A stretch of 64,000 bases of DNA, from NCBI RefSeq assembly GCF_004298145.1, contig NZ_SCRH01000062.1:1-64000 (forward strand), written 5' to 3'. Below the pieces are notes generated by a model. The model did no database searches and was not told the DNA's origin. It was given only the letters and a program-made list of their open reading frames with translations. The translations under genes and the position numbers were made by a program. This stretch comes from Mycobacterium sp. (GTDB lineage: Bacteria; Actinomycetota; Actinomycetes; Mycobacteriales; Mycobacteriaceae). Shown in pieces: positions 59,793 to 64,000 of this stretch. The stretch's first letter is position 1. Every line of letters starts with the position of its first letter.

Positions 59793-60956
59793 CTATCCGG
59801 CGGCAGGCGGGCGTGGCATCACCACGGGGCGGAAGCCGTATTTCGGGATGGCGCGCCGGCGCCCACCCGCGGCCCCCATGGGCCCGGCAAAACCTCCAGG
59901 CCCGCCGGCGGCCGGGGGCGACGACCCGATGTCACTGAGACCATTGGCCTGCACCGCGGTTGCGGCCGGGTTGACGTTCGCGGCCGAGGCCCAGCTCGGC
60001 GGTACCGACAACGACCCCACCAGGCCGGCATGGCCAAGTCCTGCCGACCCGCCGGCACCCGCCAGTGCGGCCGGGGCCGCAGCGCCCGAAGCCAGCTCCG
60101 GGAGCTCCCCCAGACCGGCCAGCGCCCCGGCGGCCGTTGGCGCCTTGCTCGCGTTCATCAGACCCGCGGCCGTCTGCAGGATGAATTGCGGGTTGAAGGG
60201 GCCGCCGGCAAGGGCGCCGTTGACCACCGCGGTGCTGAAGAAATTGCCATTTGTGAAGGTTCCGAAGGCCGAATTGTCCGAACCGCTCAGCAAGCCCGCC
60301 AGCCCCGACGACACCGAGCCGGACGGCGAGGAACCGCTGTTCGCCGACGACAATGCCGACTGCACCGAACCTGCCGGGGTTTGGGCCGCTCGGGCCACCG
60401 TGTTCGCCTGTGCGGCCACCCCGTCGGTGTTGGTGGTTGACGGCGGCTCAGTCAGCGGCGTCAATTGTGCCGCGGTGCTCGAGGCGCTGGCGTAGCCGGT
60501 CATCGCGCCCGCGTCCTGGGCCCACATCTCGCCGTAGTGCGCCTCGGTGGCGGCGATCGCCGGGGTGTTCTGACCAAAGACATTGGTCGCCACCAACATC
60601 GCCAGCTGGGCGCGGTTGGCCGCGATCACCGGCGGCGGCACCGTCATGGCGAATGCCGACTCGTAGGCACTCGCGGCCGAGAACGCCTGGCCGCTTGCCC
60701 GCTCGGCCTGTGTGGCGGTGCCGTTCAGCCACGCCAGGTAGGGTACGGCGGCCGCCAACATGGACATCGACGACGGCCCGAACCAGCCCCCACCGGTCAG
60801 TTCAGTCACCACCGACCCGTAAGAGGCCGCAGCCGAACGCATCTCCGCGGCCATGGTGTTCCACGCGGCGGCGGCGGCCAGCATCGGCCCCGAACCGGGG
60901 CCGGAATATATTCTGGCCGAATTGATTTCCGGCGGCAACGCCGCAAAATCCAACAT
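59793..60956 (-). CDS. PPE protein, SVP subgroup, first PPE after PE
   Basis: A 387-residue PPE protein with N-terminus MLDFAALPPEINSARIY, WFGPSS near residue 57, SVP motif GSLSVPPSW (about residue 318) and the terminal YGFRPVVMPRPPAAG. ATG 60956 gives the canonical PPE start; the longer frame to 61046 overlaps the PE gene. It lies 20 nt after the PE gene, the classic PE-PPE pair arrangement that forms a heterodimer for EspG5 recognition and ESX-5 export. Confidence 0.93.
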   Translation of the reverse strand: MLDFAALPPEINSARIYSGPGSGPMLAAAAAWNTMAAEMRSAAASYGSVVTELTGGGWFGPSSMSMLAAAVPYLAWLNGTATQAERASGQAFSAASAYESAFAMTVPPPVIAANRAQLAMLVATNVFGQNTPAIAATEAHYGEMWAQDAGAMTGYASASSTAAQLTPLTEPPSTTNTDGVAAQANTVARAAQTPAGSVQSALSSANSGSSPSGSVSSGLAGLLSGSDNSAFGTFTNGNFFSTAVVNGALAGGPFNPQFILQTAAGLMNASKAPTAAGALAGLGELPELASGAAAPAALAGAGGSAGLGHAGLVGSLSVPPSWASAANVNPAATAVQANGLSDIGSSPPAAGGPGGFAGPMGAAGGRRRAIPKYGFRPVVMPRPPAAG

Positions 60957-60976
60957 TGTCGGACCCCCAAAACTGG

Positions 60977-61276
60977 TCAGCGGGCCGAGGCCGCGTTGAC
61001 GGCCTCGGTGGCCGCATACGATCCGGCGCTGGCCCGCAAGGTGCACACGAAATTCTCGTGCAGCGCAGCGGCTTGCGCGCTCAGCGTCTGGAACATCTGG
61101 CCATGCCTGGCGAACTGCGCCGCCGTCAGCATCGACACCACGTCCGCGGCGGCGGGCACCACCCCAGTCATCGGGGCAGCGGTGGCCGAGTTCTGGGCGC
61201 TCAACGCCGAACCGATCTCTTGCAGCCGGCCGGCCGCCACAGCTAGCGACTCCGGCTGTGCGGTAACGAAATTCAT
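60977..61276 (-). CDS. PE protein (PE18/PE19/PE20-type)
   Basis: A 99-residue PE protein without PGRS extension. It begins MNFVTAQPESLAVAAGRLQE, has TGVVPAAADVVSMLTAAQF in the middle and the C-terminal type VII secretion motif YxxxE in SYAATEA. GGGGAGA precedes the ATG. It is the first gene after the M-box leader and pairs with the adjacent PPE. Position corresponds to M. tuberculosis PE20 (Rv1806), while the sequence also resembles PE18/19. Confidence 0.93.
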   Translation of the reverse strand: MNFVTAQPESLAVAAGRLQEIGSALSAQNSATAAPMTGVVPAAADVVSMLTAAQFARHGQMFQTLSAQAAALHENFVCTLRASAGSYAATEAVNAASAR

Positions 61277-61564
61277 CACAATTCTCCCCACGAAGATAAT
61301 TCGAGACACGGGTTCTGGCCGTGTCAAGGCACGCAGCAACGCCACACGTCAGCGAGTGCGTGTGTTACGAAAGGTGGCTAGTTACAGGCCACTTCAGGAA
61401 AAAACGATGCCGAGGTCGGATCGAAACGAACTGGTCATCGATCTGGAATACGGACTCTCACCGAGACTAATGTCGTTCTCACCTCCTCAAGGCCAGGGCA
61501 CACGGGGGTGCCACACATTGCACACGGGGAGAAGCGCCCAAGGTGAGAACCGTTGGGCCCGCAC
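61277..61564 (-). promoter_or_regulatory. M-box expression platform region with long-range stem
   Basis: GTTCTCACCT (61475-61484) and its exact reverse complement AGGTGAGAAC (61541-61550) can form a 10-bp stem enclosing 56 nt. The enclosed part itself holds GGCACACGGGGGTGCC, a smaller hairpin. The stem would mask an AGGAGGTGAGA purine tract. This could be the switching element between the M-box aptamer and the PE gene. No U-rich terminator is seen, so Rho-dependent or translational control is plausible. Confidence 0.5.
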
Positions 61565-61733
61565 CCCTCTCGTCAGAGCTTCGGCACCACACGGCGTATC
61601 CGGCCAAGCAAAGCCGGAAGCCACTTGGGCTCAACCCTTAATCCGGGAAGAGCTGTCCTGACCCTGGGCGTCTTTCGACGTTCGAGGTCAGTGGCCTGTG
61701 TCCGTGCAGACGCCTCACCTAGCGAGGTGCTTG
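61565..61733 (-). ncRNA. M-box (ykoK) magnesium riboswitch upstream of PE/PPE-mgtC island
   Basis: On the minus strand the conserved M-box blocks appear in order: CTAGGTGAGGC (61712-61722), CACGGACACAGGCC, AACGTCGAAAGACGCC (61667-61682), GGGTCAGGACAGCTCTTC, ACGCCGTGTGGTGCCGAAGC and GCTCTGACGA (ending 61570). These match the M-box consensus (TTAGGTGAGGCTCCTGTACGG start, GTCGAGAGACGCC, GTGCTAAAGCTCTACGA end). M. tuberculosis carries an M-box at the same place before PE20. The aptamer senses Mg2+, so expression of the island should rise when Mg2+ is low. Confidence 0.88.
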
Positions 61734-61741
61734 CATTGGCA

Positions 61742-61770
61742 ATGGTGGCACTCGGCCTTGATTGAGTCAA
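61742..61770 (-). promoter_or_regulatory. Candidate promoter for the M-box transcript
   Basis: On the minus strand TTGACT (61765-61770) is followed after 17 nt by CACCAT (61742-61747), which keeps the A2/T6 of a -10 element. The M-box would start about 10-20 nt downstream. Confidence 0.4.
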
Positions 61771-61872
61771 GCTGACGTACAACGCACTACGCGGGGTTCA
61801 CCCAGACGTCATCCCCGATGCGCACGCAATGTCCGCGAATCGCACACGGGCGTGGACCCGGATGACAGGGGG
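61771..61872 (-). other. Gap between eccA5 and the M-box promoter
   Basis: About 100 nt downstream of the eccA5 stop with no gene. It must contain the end of the ESX-5 core transcript. No strong hairpin was recognised. Confidence 0.3.
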
Positions 61873-63702
61873 CTAGTTCTTCTTCTCGGCCACCGCCGCG
61901 TTGAGCCCCTCCGCGAGATCCTCGTCGGTCAGCTCCTTGAATCGCAGCAGTTGACGCTCGCTGAATTCGGTTACCTCGCTGGCCAGCACCGCATCCAGGT
62001 CCTCGTCGTCCAGCCGGAAACTGCGGTGATCGCGAGCCTTTTCCACGACGTTGCGCACGAAACCGGCATTGCCGAGGGTGTCGATGCCGCGGATGAGATC
62101 CCCGTCTTCCGAATAACTTTCGTCGAGGTAGAACTTGGTGTAGGACGGCAGCAGGGCCTGCGCCGATTCATCGGTGATGACGTCTTCGTTTTCCTGGCCC
62201 ATCAATCGGGTCAGCGCGACCAGTTCGTCCGGGGTATAGCTGAAGAATTCGATCACGGTCGAAAATCGCCGCCGTAGACCCTGGTTCACTTCGAGCATCT
62301 TGTCCATGGCCTTGGCGTAGCCGGCGCCGAAGACGACCAGCTCGTCGCGATGATTCTCCATGTACAACAGCAATGTGTTGATGATCGCGTTGCCGTAGGG
62401 GTCGCCCTGTTGGTAGCCCTTCTCGTGCAATGTGTGCATCTCGTCGAAGAACACCGCGCCGCCCAGGGCGCCCTCGAGCAGCTCCTCGGTGTTCTTCTCC
62501 GCGTCGGCCATGTACCGGCCCAGCAGCTTGGTGCGGCTGGTCTCGACCACCACCGGTTTGCGCAGCACGGTCAACCCGCACAGCTGCTTGCTGAAAGCCC
62601 TTGCCACCGAAGTCTTTCCGGTTCCCGGAGGGCCGAGCAGCAAGGTGTGGCGCGACGTCACGGGCACCGGGAGGCCCATCTTGGCGCGCGCCAGGTTCAC
62701 CTTCGTCGTCGACTTGATCAGCTTGATTTCCCGCTTGGCCCGCTCCATGCCCAGCATGGCGTTGAGCTCGGCGTCGCCTTCGGCCAGGTACTTCGCCGCC
62801 TCCTCGGCGTGGCGGGCGGCCTCCGCCTCCGCGCGGGTGGGTGCGCTGTCCGGGTCCCACGGGTCGGTACGGGCCTCGATCGTTTCCGGGTCGGTCAGGA
62901 TCAGGCGATAGTTCGGGTTGTCCAGCGCTTCGCGGGCCGGGGTGAACTTCGGATCGCGCGAATAGACCCGCCGCAACAGCTCGACGGCCTCGTCCTCGCG
63001 ACCCAGATGCCGCAGGCACATGCCCTGGGTGTACAGGGCGATGTTGGCCGCCCCCGGTACCCGGTCGCCTTCGATGGCGTCCTGGCCCCGGCGCAAGGCC
63101 TCTTCGAATACGCCGAGCGAGGCCAGCGCCGTGGTGGCCATCGCCGCCCCCGCGGCCTTCAGCTCTGGCTGGCGCCAGCTCTTCCCCTCGGCGAATTCGT
63201 TGAGCACATCCGGCCACCGCCCGGTGCGGAAGTACAGTACGCCGCGCACGTAGCTGACCAGCTCCTCGTCGAAGGCCTGGCGGGGTTCGACGCCGTCGAT
63301 CAGTTTCGAAGCTTCGCCATACTGTTTGGCTTCCGCGAGCACCGCGGCGTAGGCGCACGCCAGCGACTCCACGCTGGTCACCGCCAGCCGTAGGAACAGC
63401 CCGTCGGAAACCTCCGGGCGGAACTGCAACTCGGTGACCCCGAGGCGGCGGGTCTCCCACCCTAACGTGCGGATCGACGACCAGGCACCGGCGAGCACGT
63501 CGAGGCTCTGCTCCCCCGCGAGCATTCGTGCCAGCCAGGCGTCACACATCGAAGGATCCAGGTTGGTCGCCGTGGTGAACATCTGCGACGCAACCTGCGG
63601 ATTGTGGCTGGGCTGCAGCCCGTTGACCGAGACGCCCGACGCCAACAGGCCGGCGACCATCGCGTTACGGGCGCCTTCGGCGGTTGATTGGGGTCTCGTC
63701 AT
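61873..63702 (-). CDS. eccA5: ESX-5 AAA+ ATPase EccA5
   Basis: A 609-residue CbxX/CfqX-type AAA+ ATPase of the ESX-5 type VII secretion system. The N-terminal TPR-like helical domain covers about 1-280. The ATPase has Walker A GPPGTGKT (357-364) and Walker B VFFDE (417-421), with the sensor/arginine region GLRRRFSTVIEFFSYTPDE. EccA is cytosolic and is thought to recycle EspG chaperones from PE/PPE complexes. Its ATG overlaps the eccE5 stop by 4 nt, so they are co-translated. Homologue of Rv1798. Confidence 0.97.
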   Translation of the reverse strand: MTRPQSTAEGARNAMVAGLLASGVSVNGLQPSHNPQVASQMFTTATNLDPSMCDAWLARMLAGEQSLDVLAGAWSSIRTLGWETRRLGVTELQFRPEVSDGLFLRLAVTSVESLACAYAAVLAEAKQYGEASKLIDGVEPRQAFDEELVSYVRGVLYFRTGRWPDVLNEFAEGKSWRQPELKAAGAAMATTALASLGVFEEALRRGQDAIEGDRVPGAANIALYTQGMCLRHLGREDEAVELLRRVYSRDPKFTPAREALDNPNYRLILTDPETIEARTDPWDPDSAPTRAEAEAARHAEEAAKYLAEGDAELNAMLGMERAKREIKLIKSTTKVNLARAKMGLPVPVTSRHTLLLGPPGTGKTSVARAFSKQLCGLTVLRKPVVVETSRTKLLGRYMADAEKNTEELLEGALGGAVFFDEMHTLHEKGYQQGDPYGNAIINTLLLYMENHRDELVVFGAGYAKAMDKMLEVNQGLRRRFSTVIEFFSYTPDELVALTRLMGQENEDVITDESAQALLPSYTKFYLDESYSEDGDLIRGIDTLGNAGFVRNVVEKARDHRSFRLDDEDLDAVLASEVTEFSERQLLRFKELTDEDLAEGLNAAVAEKKN

Positions 63703-64000
63703 TGCGCTACAGGTACGCCCGCCGAGCTCCCTCGCAGCTGATCGACGGACAGCGCGAGCTCGTCATCGTCGGCGCGTAGCGGGCGGCTCGGCACGACCAG
63801 CAGGGTGCGGGCCGACGGGGCGGGCAGGGTGGCGCGCACCGCGGCCAACTGACGTCCGGTGAGGCGGTTGAGCCCCGACGAGACGTTTCTGCGCAGCCGC
63901 TTCTCGGTGTGGTAGCGCACCCAGGCCGACACGTGCGGACTGCCCCCGCGGAAGGTCAGCCGAATGGTCAGCACGGTGGCGACCGCGTCGTCCTCCCACA
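63699..64000 (-). CDS. eccE5: ESX-5 membrane component EccE5, C-terminal part (cut by window edge)
   Basis: The last roughly 100 codons of a gene that continues beyond the window. The frame is WEDDAVATVLTIRLTFRGGS and later VRATLPAPSARTLLVVPSRP, ending SSAGVPVAQ. Position directly upstream of eccA5 with a 4-nt overlap identifies it as eccE5 (Rv1797), a peripheral component of the ESX-5 membrane complex. The N-terminal membrane segments are not visible here. Confidence 0.85.
   Translation of the reverse strand, partial: WEDDAVATVLTIRLTFRGGSPHVSAWVRYHTEKRLRRNVSSGLNRLTGRQLAAVRATLPAPSARTLLVVPSRPLRADDDELALSVDQLRGSSAGVPVAQ

Noticed and set aside
62350..63393. 347-codon plus-strand open frame opposite eccA5
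   Set aside because: Antisense to a clearly identified AAA+ ATPase; no ribosome site and biased composition.

Overview
The window is a high-GC, gene-dense stretch from a slow-growing mycobacterium. Apart from gaps and insertions it follows, in reverse, the Mycobacterium tuberculosis gene order from Rv1863c down to Rv1797 (eccE5). No PE_PGRS gene is present, the urease operon is absent between ndh and the Rv1847 homologue, and a mycobactin gene block sits beside guaB1. Together these suggest a Mycobacterium avium-complex-like species rather than the tuberculosis complex. That placement is inference from gene order and protein similarity recalled from memory, not a database search. No rRNA, tRNA, CRISPR array or intact insertion sequence was seen.

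Layout, left half. 1-137: tandem 61-bp repeat cut by the window edge. 196-8633: CPBP protease, adhA, a small membrane protein, the secreted antigen apa, the molybdate ABC transporter modABC, an atypical SDR, an F420-type LLM oxidoreductase and a DUF4189 secreted protein. 8826-15487: ndh, a hotdog thioesterase, the blaI/blaR-type pair, gnd1 and guaB1. 15502-18096: an iron-regulated mycobactin block (mbtL, mbtM, convergent mbtK) flanked by IdeR-box-like sites and lacking mbtN. 18379-28484: two CNNM/CBS membrane proteins, malate synthase glcB, a VWA-like membrane protein, and an accessory block of two DUF2236 proteins with a TetR regulator. 28504-38239: the glycine-cleavage and division-associated cluster gcvB (behind a tandem glycine riboswitch), resR, Rv1829, Rv1828, garA, gcvH, the DUF881/DUF1290 genes and pgsA2, with a 4-unit MIRU minisatellite inside it.

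Layout, right half. 38431-49752: secA2, ilvG, the BacA-like transporter, an FAD oxidoreductase/VOC/TetR operon with a divergent F420-type nitroreductase, a secreted serine protease and erg3. 49783-61770: an ESX-5-linked PE/PPE island, all on the minus strand. It starts at a candidate promoter and an M-box magnesium riboswitch, then runs PE, two PPE, a decayed EsxN-type gene, PPE, PPE, two DUF732, PPE, PPE, DUF732 and mgtC. 61873-64000: eccA5 and the 3' end of eccE5, components of the ESX-5 type VII secretion machine expected to export the PE/PPE proteins.

How the parts fit. The most notable unit is the M-box-headed island: a magnesium-sensing RNA upstream of a run of secreted PE/PPE and DUF732 proteins ending in MgtC, a magnesium-limitation virulence factor. 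The six PPE proteins fall into three C-terminal classes of two each, and the PPE/PPE/DUF732 module appears tandemly duplicated. The glycine riboswitch, IdeR boxes and two TetR-type palindromes give three further regulatory layers: glycine, iron and unknown small ligands.
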